From NORP181 sp047623555 (GTDB lineage: Bacteria > Pseudomonadota > Alphaproteobacteria > Rhodobacterales > Rhodobacteraceae): a stretch of DNA of 64,000 nt. Below are positions 18,048-26,966 of the stretch, piece after piece. The stretch covers positions 13,715 to 77,714 of the forward strand of contig JBLHMP010000002.1 of NCBI GenBank assembly GCA_047623555.1, given 5' to 3'. The notes below the pieces were generated by a model that saw only the letters and a list, made by a program, of their open reading frames with translations, was not told the DNA's origin and did no database searches. Position 1 is the first letter of the stretch, and every line of letters starts with the position of its first letter. Position numbers and translations under genes: made by a program.

Positions 18048-19355
18048 TCAAAACCCTTCGCTCAAAATCGACGGAACGCGGCGGGCATTGCAGTTTTTAC
18101 TGGGGCAAACCCGGCAATTGCTGCCAACGGCCAACACGTCCTCGTCTTGTTCAACCGTTCCCGGAACCGGCAGGATCAACATAATCGAACGGTACAGCGG
18201 ATCGGCGCCGAATTCTGCCAGCCCAACCGGCCAGGCAACGGCCATACAATTAAACGCCGCCGTTGTTCGCCCCAATTGCGAAACCCGCCGCCGGATCGGC
18301 ACCATCGGACGGCTAAGTGCTGTGAACAACGGCCAATGCGGACAAGACGCGCCAAAACGGGGCAAGGCAAAACCGGTGATGGATTTGCGAAACAGAATGC
18401 TGCCAGAGGCGTCACAGACCACCAACCCGACTTCCGTAGGTAAAACACCTTGCGGGAGCGTCGCCAAACGTCGAAACACCGATGCCAAATCGGTTTGGAA
18501 TTCCTGAGCGAGCGCCAGCGGGTCAATCTCGGGGCCTTGCAAAGCCGCCTGAAACCGCGCCAGCGGCATCACCCGCGCGTCACCGACATATTGCCTGAGG
18601 ATCTCTCGGGCGATCTGACGCGCGGCGGTTGAAGTCAGATTCTGTGCCCCTTCGACCAGAGCATCAGGGTCGGACTGACCCGTTTCCAGCTTCTCAAAAT
18701 GGTGGTCAAAGCCGCTGACATAGGCCTCGACCTCTTCTTGTGGTGATCCGCGCCGGTCATGGCCGGTATCGTTTTCGTCCAGATAATTGACCAGCGATTT
18801 GCTGCTTTCGGCCAATCGCAGACTGTCTTGGTTCAGGTTGGCATGAAACCGGTCGCGCCATTCCGGCTCAATCTCGCCCGGTTCTGCCAGAATTGATGCG
18901 GTGGCCCGGATTGCCGTGGCCGTCGACAATACCTCGTGCAGCGAGGCCGCCAAATGTGGATCATGCGTTAGCCGGTCCGACAGAATTTCGACCGTCCGTT
19001 CCAGTGACGCAATGCGCCGATGCCCCGATGCCAGCACCTCGGCCCAGCCCGGAAAACGCCCAGCGAATTCATCCGCCTTATCGGTCTCGGCCACCAAGGT
19101 GCCCATATCGGCAGCCGCCTCGCGTAGGCTGGCGATCAACGCGGCCTCAGCACCTTCGGTCAGCATCGACGGTTCGACCCCAAGAACCTGCGCGATATCA
19201 ACCAGAAGCTTACCGCCGATTCTGCGTCGGTTATGTTCGATCAAATTCAGGTAGGACGCAGATATGCCAACGTGTCGCGCCAGTTCAGCCTGACGAAACC
19301 CCGCAATTGAGCGCCTTTCGCGGATGCGGCTGCCTGTTAACGTATCCCGAGCCAT
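18048..19355 (-). CDS. PccR-like short-chain acyl-CoA regulator (XRE family)
   Basis: 435 residues. An N-terminal helix-turn-helix of the XRE type (GFRQAELARHVGISASYLNL, about residues 19-38) is followed by a long helical middle and a C-terminal sensor-like domain ending in a cysteine cluster NCRVCPSKNC. This is the layout of RamB/PccR proteins, which respond to propionyl-CoA or related acyl-CoA esters and bind TTTGCAAA-like sites. It is divergent from the ABC-transporter gene at 19585, with 229 bases between them holding two TTTACAAA boxes. The likely job is to regulate itself and that transporter in response to short-chain acids. The exact effector is inferred from the family. Confidence 0.82.
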   Translation of the reverse strand: MARDTLTGSRIRERRSIAGFRQAELARHVGISASYLNLIEHNRRRIGGKLLVDIAQVLGVEPSMLTEGAEAALIASLREAAADMGTLVAETDKADEFAGRFPGWAEVLASGHRRIASLERTVEILSDRLTHDPHLAASLHEVLSTATAIRATASILAEPGEIEPEWRDRFHANLNQDSLRLAESSKSLVNYLDENDTGHDRRGSPQEEVEAYVSGFDHHFEKLETGQSDPDALVEGAQNLTSTAARQIAREILRQYVGDARVMPLARFQAALQGPEIDPLALAQEFQTDLASVFRRLATLPQGVLPTEVGLVVCDASGSILFRKSITGFALPRFGASCPHWPLFTALSRPMVPIRRRVSQLGRTTAAFNCMAVAWPVGLAEFGADPLYRSIMLILPVPGTVEQDEDVLAVGSNCRVCPSKNCNARRVPSILSEGF

Positions 19356-19414
19356 GATGTGGATGTCCTTTTTCCACTGTTTTTCAACACATTCTGCACT
19401 GCGACATAAGCTAA

Positions 19415-19454
19415 TTTACAAAGACGCATCATACTATGTGTATTTGTTTACAAA
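19415..19454 (+). promoter_or_regulatory. Pair of TTTACAAA boxes, candidate PccR-type operator
   Basis: Identical 8-mers TTTACAAA at 19415-19422 and 19447-19454, 32 bases apart (three helical turns), lie in the divergent gap between the PccR-like gene and the transporter gene. The known PccR/RamB-type site, as I recall it, is TTTGCAAA, one base different. Neither box recurs in the sequence around these two genes that I checked. Confidence 0.5.
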
Positions 19455-19584
19455 ATTATCGTGTTTTTCAAGGGGGTTATTGCGAAATTTTCCAAAAACG
19501 GGCGATACTGAATTTGCACAATAGTGCCTGTGTCACGCGGAACGAGGAGTCGCGCGGCATGTTTCACGCAATGGGAGGATATTT

Positions 19585-20928
19585 ATGTCCAAATTTGATG
19601 TCACACGTCGCGGCGTGCTGAAAACTGGCACAATGGCCGGTGCCGGCCTTGCTCTGCCGACGATATTTACGGGCGCGGCCAACGCGTTCACCAACGAACC
19701 GGGGGCCGGTTCGGTCAAAATCGGTTTTAACGTACCACAAACCGGTCCTTATGCTGACGAAGGTCTTGACGAACTTCGCGCGCAGGAGCTCGCAGTTGAG
19801 CACCTGAACGGCATGGGTGATGGCGGTCTGCTGAACACTTTTTCGTCCAAAGCCTTGGACGGCACCGGCATTCTGGGCCGCAAGGTTGAGTTTGTAACCG
19901 GCGACACCGCAACAAAATCTGACGTTGCCCGTTCATCCGCCAAATCGATGATCGAAAAAGACGGCGTTATCATGATCAACGGCGGCTCGTCCTCGGGTGT
20001 TGCTGTGGCTGTTCAGGGTCTGTGCCAGGAAGCTGGCATTATCTTTATGGCTGGTCTGACGCACTCAAACGACACCACAGGCAAAGACAAGAAGGCCAAC
20101 GGTTTCCGTCACTTCTTTAACGCCTATATGTCTGGTGCTGCCTTGGCACCCGTGCTGGCAAACGCCTATGGTCGTGAGCGTCGCGCTTATCACCTGACAG
20201 CCGACTATACTTGGGGCTGGACACAGGAAGAGTCGATCACTGCCGCAACCGAAGCCATCGGTTGGGAAACTGTCAAAACCGTGAAAACACCGGTTGGTGC
20301 TGGCGATTTCTCGTCCTACATCACGCCAGTTCTGAACTCGGGCGCAGATGTGCTCATTCTGAACCACTATGGTCGTGACATGATCAACTCGATCACCAAC
20401 GCAGTTCAGTTTGGTCTGCGCGACAAGATCGTCAACAGCAAGCAGTTTGAAATCGTTGTTCCGCTGTATTCGGAACTGATGGCAAGCGGTGCGGGCGAGA
20501 ACATCAAAGGCGTGTATGGTTCCATGAACTGGAACTGGCAGCTCCCCGATGATGGCACCAGAGCGTTCGTTAAATCGTTTGGCGAAAAGTACGGTTTTCC
20601 ACCCAGCAACGCGGCCCAAACCTGCTATGTGCAGACGCTGCTTTATGCTGATGCGGTTACCCGCGCCGGTTCGTTTGCACCTTGTGCGGTTGGCGAAGCT
20701 CTCGAAGGCTTTGAGTTCGACGGCATGGGCAACGGTCCGACACTATATCGCGCAGCCGATCACCAGTGCTTCAAAGATGTGCTTGTTATGAAGGGTAAAG
20801 AGAACCCCGAAAACGCCTATGACATCCTTGAGCTGGTCGAAGTCACACCAGCGGCGCAAGTTGACTATTCGCCAGACCACCCAATGTTTGCGGGCGGTGC
20901 TTTGGGCGACTGTAACAACGGCGCGTAA
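19585..20928 (+). CDS. ABC transporter substrate-binding protein (branched-chain amino acid/urea type)
   Basis: 447 residues with a twin-arginine-like start (TRRGVLKTGTMAGAGLALP), then the type I periplasmic binding fold: VKIGFNVPQTGPYADEG, VMINGGSSSGVAVAVQGLC, HLTADYTWGWTQEES and LILNHYGRDMINSI. Its four partner genes follow in order. The real ligand is open: family members bind leucine-type amino acids, amides, urea or short-chain acids, and the adjacent PccR-like regulator points to an acyl-CoA-forming substrate. It has a strong ribosome site (GGGAGG) 8 bases before the ATG. Codon use looks well adapted, suggesting high expression. A stem-loop after the stop would let it be made in excess over the membrane parts. 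Confidence 0.88.
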   Translation: MSKFDVTRRGVLKTGTMAGAGLALPTIFTGAANAFTNEPGAGSVKIGFNVPQTGPYADEGLDELRAQELAVEHLNGMGDGGLLNTFSSKALDGTGILGRKVEFVTGDTATKSDVARSSAKSMIEKDGVIMINGGSSSGVAVAVQGLCQEAGIIFMAGLTHSNDTTGKDKKANGFRHFFNAYMSGAALAPVLANAYGRERRAYHLTADYTWGWTQEESITAATEAIGWETVKTVKTPVGAGDFSSYITPVLNSGADVLILNHYGRDMINSITNAVQFGLRDKIVNSKQFEIVVPLYSELMASGAGENIKGVYGSMNWNWQLPDDGTRAFVKSFGEKYGFPPSNAAQTCYVQTLLYADAVTRAGSFAPCAVGEALEGFEFDGMGNGPTLYRAADHQCFKDVLVMKGKENPENAYDILELVEVTPAAQVDYSPDHPMFAGGALGDCNNGA

Positions 20929-20948
20929 TTCACGTACCGTTAAATTAA

Positions 20949-20977
20949 CCCAGCCGCGCGTCACGCGCGCGGCTGGG
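20949..20977 (+). other. Strong intercistronic stem-loop
   Basis: CCCAGCCGCGCG-TCACG-CGCGCGGCTGGG, a perfect 12-bp stem with 5-base loop, lies 20 bases after the binding-protein stop and 67 bases before livH. There is no U-tract, so it suits mRNA 3'-end protection or partial attenuation more than full termination. Confidence 0.75.
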
Positions 20978-21044
20978 CGTTGCCGGACTGATTGCCCTGT
21001 GCAATTGTCGGCACCACCATAAATCAAATTCTAGGTGGGGACCC

Positions 21045-22076
21045 ATGAGCGACCTCTTTCTTCAACTACTGAACGGGCTCGACAAGGGCTCTGCTTATGC
21101 GCTTATTGCGCTTGGGCTGACACTGATTTTTGGCACGCTGGGCGTGGTCAATTTCGCCCACGGCGCGCTGTTTATGATCGGCGCGTTCTGCGCGGTCACA
21201 TTGCAGGCGATTCTGAAAATCAGCTCTGAATCCATTGATCCGACAAAGGTTGATTTCCTCGGCAAACCGCTGGTGGTCAAAACACCCTATGTCGAAACCT
21301 GGTTTGGCCCCGAAATGGGCGCGGCAATCATCGACTGGTCCGTGCCTTTGGCGATCATATTCGCCATTCCGGTCATGGTTATGGTTGGGTTCATCATGGA
21401 ACGCGGCCTGATCAAGCATTTCTATAACCGCCCTCATGCCGACCAAATTCTAGTGACCTTTGGTCTGGCCATCGTGGTTCAGGAAGTCATCAAATACTAT
21501 TATGGCGCCAACCCGATCCCGACCCCTGCCCCCCAAATGTTCGCCGGATCCTATGATTTTGGTGTCTCGGTTGGCTTTGATCCGGGGCTGGTGATCTATC
21601 CGTTCTGGCGGTTGATCTATTTCGCCTTTTCGTTGGTTGTCATCAGCGGCATCTTTGCCTTCCTGCGCTTTACCACCTTTGGCATGGTTGTGCGCGCCGG
21701 CATGGTCGATCGGCAAACTGTTTCGCTGCTGGGCATCAACATTGACCGGCGCTTTACCATTATGTTCGGGGTTGCGGCGGCAGTCGCGGGATTAGCCGGG
21801 GTGATGTACACGCCGATCAGTTCACCGAACTATCACATGGGCATGGATTTCCTAGTACTAAGCTTTGTTGTGGTCGTTGTCGGCGGCATGGGATCATTGC
21901 CGGGCGCGGTTCTGGCCGGGTTCCTGCTGGGTATTCTTGAGAGCTTTGCCTCGATGAACGAGGTCAAAGCCATTATTCCAGGCATTGATCAAATCATCGT
22001 ATTCTTGGTTGCAATCATCATCCTTCTGGCGCGTCCCCGCGGCCTGATGGGTAAAAAAGGTGTGATGGAGGATTAG
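21045..22076 (+). CDS. livH: Branched-chain amino acid-type ABC permease LivH
   Basis: 343 residues, about eight membrane helices. Typical signatures are GLDKGSAYALIALGLTLIFG, GVVNFAHGALFMIGAF and, near the C-terminus, VVVVGGMGSLPGAVLAGFLLG, the loop that couples to the ATPases. It has a longer insert after helix 2 (SSESIDPTKVDFLGKPLVVK) than Escherichia coli LivH. The start follows GGTGGGGACCC. It is separated from livM by three bases. The substrate would be that of the binding protein upstream, not necessarily a branched-chain amino acid. Confidence 0.9.
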   Translation: MSDLFLQLLNGLDKGSAYALIALGLTLIFGTLGVVNFAHGALFMIGAFCAVTLQAILKISSESIDPTKVDFLGKPLVVKTPYVETWFGPEMGAAIIDWSVPLAIIFAIPVMVMVGFIMERGLIKHFYNRPHADQILVTFGLAIVVQEVIKYYYGANPIPTPAPQMFAGSYDFGVSVGFDPGLVIYPFWRLIYFAFSLVVISGIFAFLRFTTFGMVVRAGMVDRQTVSLLGINIDRRFTIMFGVAAAVAGLAGVMYTPISSPNYHMGMDFLVLSFVVVVVGGMGSLPGAVLAGFLLGILESFASMNEVKAIIPGIDQIIVFLVAIIILLARPRGLMGKKGVMED

Positions 22077-22079
22077 AAC

Positions 22080-23297
22080 ATGCTGGGATTAAACAAAAAA
22101 GACACGAGCCTGCTGGTTTTTGTAACGCTTATCACCTTTCTCGCGCCGTTCATTATGAACCCGTTTCCAACAGACTCCGGGATGGCGATCTTTAACGCCG
22201 GATACCCGGACCTGATGCAGCGGTTTGTGATCTATGGTATCTTTGCCATCGGCTTTAACATCCTGTTCGGGCTGACCGGTTACCTGTCCTTTGGACATGC
22301 CGCGTTTCTGGGCATCGGCAGCTATTCGGCCGTTTGGATGTTCAAGCTACTGAGCATGAACATCATTCCGGGCATTATCCTTGCCACATTGGTATCGGGG
22401 ATATTTGCGCTGGCCATTGGCTTTATCACGCTGCGCCGTTCGGGCATCTATTTCTCGATCCTGACGCTGGCCTTTGCGCAGATGATGTACAAAGTCGCCT
22501 ATTCGGTGCTCACACCTCTGACCAACGGCGAAACCGGCCTGCAAATTCGTCTGAACGATCCACGTATTCTGGACGGGCTACGCGAAAGCGACACCTTGCC
22601 GGTGACAAACCTGTTTGGCCTTGAGATGCGTAACACAGCCGAGTTGCAACTGGGCGCATGGGATTTCCAGTTCAACGTCGGGTTTTATGTTGCGGCCGTT
22701 GTCATGCTGGTGATGTTCTACATCTCGATCCGCATATTCCGCTCTCCCTTTGGCATCATGCTGCGGGCGGTGAAATCCAACCAACAGCGGATGAGCTATA
22801 CTGGCCTGAACTCACGCCCCTATACGCTCGCGGCGTTTGTTATCTCGGGCATGTATGCCGGGTTGGCCGGTGGTCTACTGGCCTGTATGGACCCGCTTGC
22901 CGGTGCCGAACGGATGCAGTGGACCGCATCAGGTGAAGTCGTGTTAATGACCATTCTGGGTGGGACTGGCACCTTGCTGGGGCCGGTTCTAGGCGCTGGA
23001 TTCATCAAATACTTTGAGAACATTTTCTCAAAGATCAACAACAACGTGTTGCATGGCTGGTTTGATTTCCTTCCCGACGGGCTGGAGAACTTTCTTGTCA
23101 CCATCGTGCATCCGTTTGTCGGCGAAGGCTGGAGCCTGACGCTGGGTCTGTTGTTCATGGGCATCGTAGTGTTCCTGCCCGGTGGTCTGATCGAAGGCGG
23201 CCAACGCATCGGCAAAATGTTTAAACGTAAACCCAAAGGCACAGGCGGTCCGGATAAAGAACATCATCCGAAACATACCCCGCATGTTGCCGAATAA
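22080..23297 (+). CDS. livM: Branched-chain amino acid-type ABC permease LivM
   Basis: 405 residues with roughly ten membrane helices: FGLTGYLSFGHAAFLGIGSYSAV early and MTILGGTGTLLGPVLGAGFIK late, the LivM coupling region. A charged C-terminal tail (FKRKPKGTGGPDKEHHPKHT) extends past the last helix. It is directly after livH and 11 bases before livG. Together with livH it would form the transmembrane pore. Length is at the long end for LivM because of the loops and tail. Confidence 0.9.
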   Translation: MLGLNKKDTSLLVFVTLITFLAPFIMNPFPTDSGMAIFNAGYPDLMQRFVIYGIFAIGFNILFGLTGYLSFGHAAFLGIGSYSAVWMFKLLSMNIIPGIILATLVSGIFALAIGFITLRRSGIYFSILTLAFAQMMYKVAYSVLTPLTNGETGLQIRLNDPRILDGLRESDTLPVTNLFGLEMRNTAELQLGAWDFQFNVGFYVAAVVMLVMFYISIRIFRSPFGIMLRAVKSNQQRMSYTGLNSRPYTLAAFVISGMYAGLAGGLLACMDPLAGAERMQWTASGEVVLMTILGGTGTLLGPVLGAGFIKYFENIFSKINNNVLHGWFDFLPDGLENFLVTIVHPFVGEGWSLTLGLLFMGIVVFLPGGLIEGGQRIGKMFKRKPKGTGGPDKEHHPKHTPHVAE

Positions 23298-23308
23298 GGA
23301 TCAGAGTA

Positions 23309-24064
23309 ATGGGAATCCTTGAAGTCAAAGGCGTCAACAAACGCTTTGGAGGCCTGCAGGCACTGGGCAACGTAAACCTATCTGTAGCTGAAAACACCGT
23401 TCATGCCATCATCGGGCCAAACGGCGCCGGGAAATCCACCTTGCTGAATTGTCTGGTGGGCAAGCTAATCCCGGACACCGGATCGGTAATGTTTGACGGC
23501 CAGTCGGTACTGGGGCGCAAGCCTTATGAGATCAACCAGATGGGCATCAGCCGGGTGTTTCAGACGCCAGAAATCTTTGGTGATCTGACGGTGATGGAAA
23601 ACATGATGATCCCTTGCTTCGCTAAACGCGACGGATCGTTCAAGTTGAACGCCATCAACCCGGTGTCCAAACAGATGGACATCATCGAGCACGCCGAGAG
23701 CATGCTAGTGGACATGAACATGGCCGACAAACGCAACATGCACGCGGCGGCCCTGTCGCGTGGTGACAAACGGCGGCTGGAAATCGGCATGTGTCTAAGT
23801 CAGGAACCACGACTGTTGCTGCTGGACGAACCCACTGCCGGCATGGCGCGGGCCGACACCAACAACACCATCGACCTACTGAAACGCATCAAAGATGAAC
23901 GTGACATCACTATCGCCATCATTGAACACGACATGCATGTGGTGTTCTCACTGGCGGAGCGCATCACCGTTCTGGCCCAAGGCACGCCCTTGGTCGAAGA
24001 CACCCCTGAAAACATCAAAATCCACCCCAAGGTACGCGAAGCGTATCTGGGTGAGTCGGTCTAA
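23309..24064 (+). CDS. livG: Branched-chain amino acid-type ABC ATPase LivG
   Basis: 251 residues with Walker A GPNGAGKST near residue 36, Walker B LLLLDEPTAGM and the switch histidine in AIIEHDMHVVFSLAERI. The signature motif is odd: LSRGDKRRLEIG in place of the usual LSGGQ or LSYGEQR. The serine that contacts ATP is kept but one glycine is replaced by arginine and the glutamate by aspartate. It pairs with LivF, whose signature is normal, so one of the two ATP sites may be weakened. Start is 11 bases after livM. Confidence 0.9.
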   Translation: MGILEVKGVNKRFGGLQALGNVNLSVAENTVHAIIGPNGAGKSTLLNCLVGKLIPDTGSVMFDGQSVLGRKPYEINQMGISRVFQTPEIFGDLTVMENMMIPCFAKRDGSFKLNAINPVSKQMDIIEHAESMLVDMNMADKRNMHAAALSRGDKRRLEIGMCLSQEPRLLLLDEPTAGMARADTNNTIDLLKRIKDERDITIAIIEHDMHVVFSLAERITVLAQGTPLVEDTPENIKIHPKVREAYLGESV

Positions 24065-24075
24065 GGAGCCCCATT

Positions 24076-24831
24076 ATGAACCCCAACACCGACTTTTCCA
24101 AAAACGCCAATGTCGCCAAAACTGCCCCGGCGTTTCTGTCAATCTGGGACATGCACGCCTATTACGGCGAGAGCTATATCGTGCAGGGCATCACTTTTAA
24201 CCTGCACGAAGGCGAAATTCTTGCTTTGCTCGGCCGCAATGGAGCGGGCAAAACCTCGACCCTGCGCGCCATTGCCCGGATGAATGATCCGCAGTTGACG
24301 CATGGTGAAATCTGGTTGGATCACAGCCCACTGCACAAAATGGCCAGCCACGAAGCGGCGCAATTGGGGCTGGCTTTGGTACCCGAAGATCGCCGTATCA
24401 TTCAGGGCCTGACCGTTGAGGAAAACCTGCAACTGGCGCAGATTGCCCCGCCCATCGGCTGGTCGCTGGACCGTCTGTACGATCTATTCCCGCGTCTGGG
24501 TGAGCGGCGCAAACAAGAGGGCTCAACCCTGTCCGGCGGCGAGCAACAGATGCTGGCCATCGCGCGTGCCCTCGCGCGTGACCTGAAAGTTCTGTTGCTG
24601 GATGAACCTTACGAAGGTCTGGCACCGGTGATTGTTGATGAAATCGAAAAAATCCTCATCCACATCAAAGAACAGGGCATCACCACGGTGCTTGTTGAAC
24701 AAAACGCGGTGCGGGCACTGAAACTGGCGGATCGCGCCGTCATTCTTGAGACCGGAGTCATCGTCTTTGATGGCACCGCCTCTGAAGTTCTGGAAAACGA
24801 AGAGCTGCGTGCCGAATATCTGGCGCTCTGA
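24076..24831 (+). CDS. livF: Branched-chain amino acid-type ABC ATPase LivF
   Basis: 251 residues with Walker A GRNGAGKTS, LALVPEDRRIIQGLTVEENL (a LivF hallmark), canonical signature LSGGEQQMLAIARAL and Walker B LLLDEPYEGLAP. The N-terminus carries about 15 extra residues before the first strand. It is the last gene of the transporter operon and is followed 18 bases later by an exceptionally long hairpin. It forms the ATPase heterodimer with LivG. Confidence 0.92.
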   Translation: MNPNTDFSKNANVAKTAPAFLSIWDMHAYYGESYIVQGITFNLHEGEILALLGRNGAGKTSTLRAIARMNDPQLTHGEIWLDHSPLHKMASHEAAQLGLALVPEDRRIIQGLTVEENLQLAQIAPPIGWSLDRLYDLFPRLGERRKQEGSTLSGGEQQMLAIARALARDLKVLLLDEPYEGLAPVIVDEIEKILIHIKEQGITTVLVEQNAVRALKLADRAVILETGVIVFDGTASEVLENEELRAEYLAL

Positions 24832-24848
24832 CGTAACAGCTATTTTGA

Positions 24849-24889
24849 GACGGCAAAGGGCCGACTCATTGAGTCGGCCCTTTGCCGTC
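24849..24889 (+). terminator. 20-bp perfect hairpin at the end of the liv operon
   Basis: Arms 24849-24868 (begins GACGGCAAAGGGCC) and 24870-24889 are exact reverse complements around one T. TTTT before and AAAA after extend it with a two-base bulge. No U-tract follows in either direction, so termination is likely but not of the textbook form. Confidence 0.7.
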
Positions 24890-25064
24890 AAAACCGGATG
24901 ATCCCAGACCCGCGTTTTTGACCAATTTAACAGGTTCCGACCTTGTGAAAGACATGGCGCTTTTCACCGCCTTCACCTTGGCCTATAATCGAAAGTCGAA
25001 ACAGCCCCGCGTATCAACAGATGGGGCAGGACTTGGGCATACCGGAACAGGGTCGAGGACAAAT

Positions 25065-25556
25065 ATGAAAAGCACCAAACACGATTCAGATGTGGCATTC
25101 ATCACGGCGCTGGCCGAATTGCTGCGCGACAATGATCTGACAGAATTGCACGTCAAACGCGACTATGGCGAAGATGACAGCCTGAATGTGCGGGTCAGCC
25201 GCGCCGCGCCGGCGCCAATAATGGCAGCCGCGCCCATCGCCATGGCGGCCCCGGCCCTTGCGGCGCCCGCCGCAACAATTGCCGCCGCCCCTGTCGGTAC
25301 GGTTGATGATCCGGCCAGCCATCCGGGTGCTGTTACCTCGCCTATGGTTGGAACGGTTTATTTGCAGGCCGAACCTGAGTCGCCCAGTTTTATAACTGTC
25401 GGAGCCTCGATCACCGAAGGCGATACGTTGCTGATCATCGAAGCGATGAAAACGATGAACCACATTCCGGCACCAAAGTCCGGCACTATCAAACGCATTC
25501 TGGTCGATGACGGCGCCACCGTTGAATTCGGCACTCCACTGGTCATTATCGAATAG
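25065..25556 (+). CDS. accB: Biotin carboxyl carrier protein of acetyl-CoA carboxylase
   Basis: 163 residues. The C-terminal biotinyl domain has the lysine in IIEAMKTMNHIPAP, preceded by an alanine/proline-rich linker (APAPIMAAAPIAMAAPALAAP) and an N-terminal helical part (TALAELLRDNDLTELHV). It carries carboxybiotin between AccC and the carboxyltransferase in the first step of fatty-acid synthesis. The ATG at 25065 follows GAGGAC. The frame is open to 24882, but the extension is not AccB-like and would start inside the liv hairpin. It is 9 bases before accC, the usual operon. Confidence 0.95.
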   Translation: MKSTKHDSDVAFITALAELLRDNDLTELHVKRDYGEDDSLNVRVSRAAPAPIMAAAPIAMAAPALAAPAATIAAAPVGTVDDPASHPGAVTSPMVGTVYLQAEPESPSFITVGASITEGDTLLIIEAMKTMNHIPAPKSGTIKRILVDDGATVEFGTPLVIIE

Positions 25557-25565
25557 GGTCGCCCA

Positions 25566-26918
25566 ATGTTTGACAAGATCCTGATCGCCAATCGTGGTGA
25601 AATCGCCCTGCGCGTCATTCGTGCGGCCCGTGAAATGGGCATTGCCACCGTGGCCGTGCATTCAACCGCTGACAGTGACGCCATGCATGTGCGCATGGCC
25701 GATGAATCCGTCTGCATCGGCCCACCGGCCAGCGCCCAAAGCTATCTTTCGATCCCGGCCATCATTGCCGCCTGTGAAATCACTGGCGCGCAGGCAATCC
25801 ATCCCGGCTATGGATTTCTGTCGGAAAATGCCAACTTTGTGCAGATCATCCAGGACCACGGCCTGACCTTTATCGGCCCGACAGCGGACCATATCCGCGT
25901 CATGGGCGACAAGATCACCGCCAAAGACACCATGAAAGCGCTTGGCGTGCCCTGCGTTCCGGGCAGCGAAGGTGGCGTGCCAACCTTGGCCGAGGCGCAG
26001 AAAATTGGCGCCGAAATGGGCTATCCAGTCATTATAAAGGCCACCGCAGGTGGTGGTGGCAAAGGCATGAAAGTTGCCCAAACTGCCGCAGATATGGAAA
26101 TGGCGTTTCTGACCGCCCGCGCCGAAGGCAAATCAAACTTTGGCAATGACGAAGTCTATATCGAGAAATATCTAACCACACCGCGCCACATCGAAATTCA
26201 GGTGTTTGGCGATGGCAAAGGCGGTGCCGTGCATCTGGGCGAACGCGATTGTTCGTTGCAGCGGCGTCACCAAAAGGTGTTTGAAGAGGCCCCAGGCCCG
26301 ACCATAACCCCCGAGCAACGCGCCCGTATCGGCAAAACCTGTGCCGATGCTGTGGCCAATATCAACTATGCTGGCGCCGGAACCATTGAGTTTCTGTTTG
26401 AGAGGGACGAGTTCTTTTTCATCGAGATGAACACCCGCCTGCAGGTCGAACATCCGGTGACCGAGGCCATTTTCAACATCGATCTGGTCCGTGAACAAAT
26501 CCGCGTCGCCGCCGGTCTGCCGATGTCGTTCATCCAAGAGGACCTAACCATTGATGGCCACGCCATTGAGGTCCGCCTGAACGCCGAAAAGCTGCCTAAT
26601 TTCGCGCCCTGCCCCGGCAGAATCAGCCAATACCACGCCCCCGGTGGGCTGGGTATTCGGATGGATTCAGCACTCTATGACGGCTATTCCATCCCACCCT
26701 ACTACGACAGCCTGATCGGCAAACTGATCGTGCATGGCCGTGACCGACCCGAGGCATTGGCCCGTCTGAGCCGCGCGTTGGGAGAGTTGATCATCGATGG
26801 TGTCGACACCACGATTCCGCTGTTTCACGCGCTGTTGCAGGAACCCGATGTTCTAAGTGGCAATTACAATATCCACTGGCTGGAACATTGGCTGGAAAAC
26901 AATCTGGTCGAAGAATAA
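25566..26918 (+). CDS. accC: Acetyl-CoA carboxylase biotin carboxylase
   Basis: 450 residues, ATP-grasp enzyme that carboxylates biotin on AccB. It has MFDKILIANRGEIALRVIRA at the start, the glycine-rich ATP loop KATAGGGGKGMKVA, ERDCSLQRRHQKVFEEAP and the catalytic FIEMNTRLQVEHPVTE. All hallmark residues are in place and the length is exact for the family. It is co-transcribed with accB, and aat follows 48 bases later in the same direction. Confidence 0.97.
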   Translation: MFDKILIANRGEIALRVIRAAREMGIATVAVHSTADSDAMHVRMADESVCIGPPASAQSYLSIPAIIAACEITGAQAIHPGYGFLSENANFVQIIQDHGLTFIGPTADHIRVMGDKITAKDTMKALGVPCVPGSEGGVPTLAEAQKIGAEMGYPVIIKATAGGGGKGMKVAQTAADMEMAFLTARAEGKSNFGNDEVYIEKYLTTPRHIEIQVFGDGKGGAVHLGERDCSLQRRHQKVFEEAPGPTITPEQRARIGKTCADAVANINYAGAGTIEFLFERDEFFFIEMNTRLQVEHPVTEAIFNIDLVREQIRVAAGLPMSFIQEDLTIDGHAIEVRLNAEKLPNFAPCPGRISQYHAPGGLGIRMDSALYDGYSIPPYYDSLIGKLIVHGRDRPEALARLSRALGELIIDGVDTTIPLFHALLQEPDVLSGNYNIHWLEHWLENNLVEE

Positions 26919-26966
26919 GGCGGTTGGATCACGCGGCACAGCCACCTGACCCCGGACATAGGCGCG

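Noticed and set aside
24882..25064. N-terminal extension of accB
   Set aside because: It would start inside the liv terminator hairpin and has no AccB-like sequence; ATG 25065 has a ribosome site.
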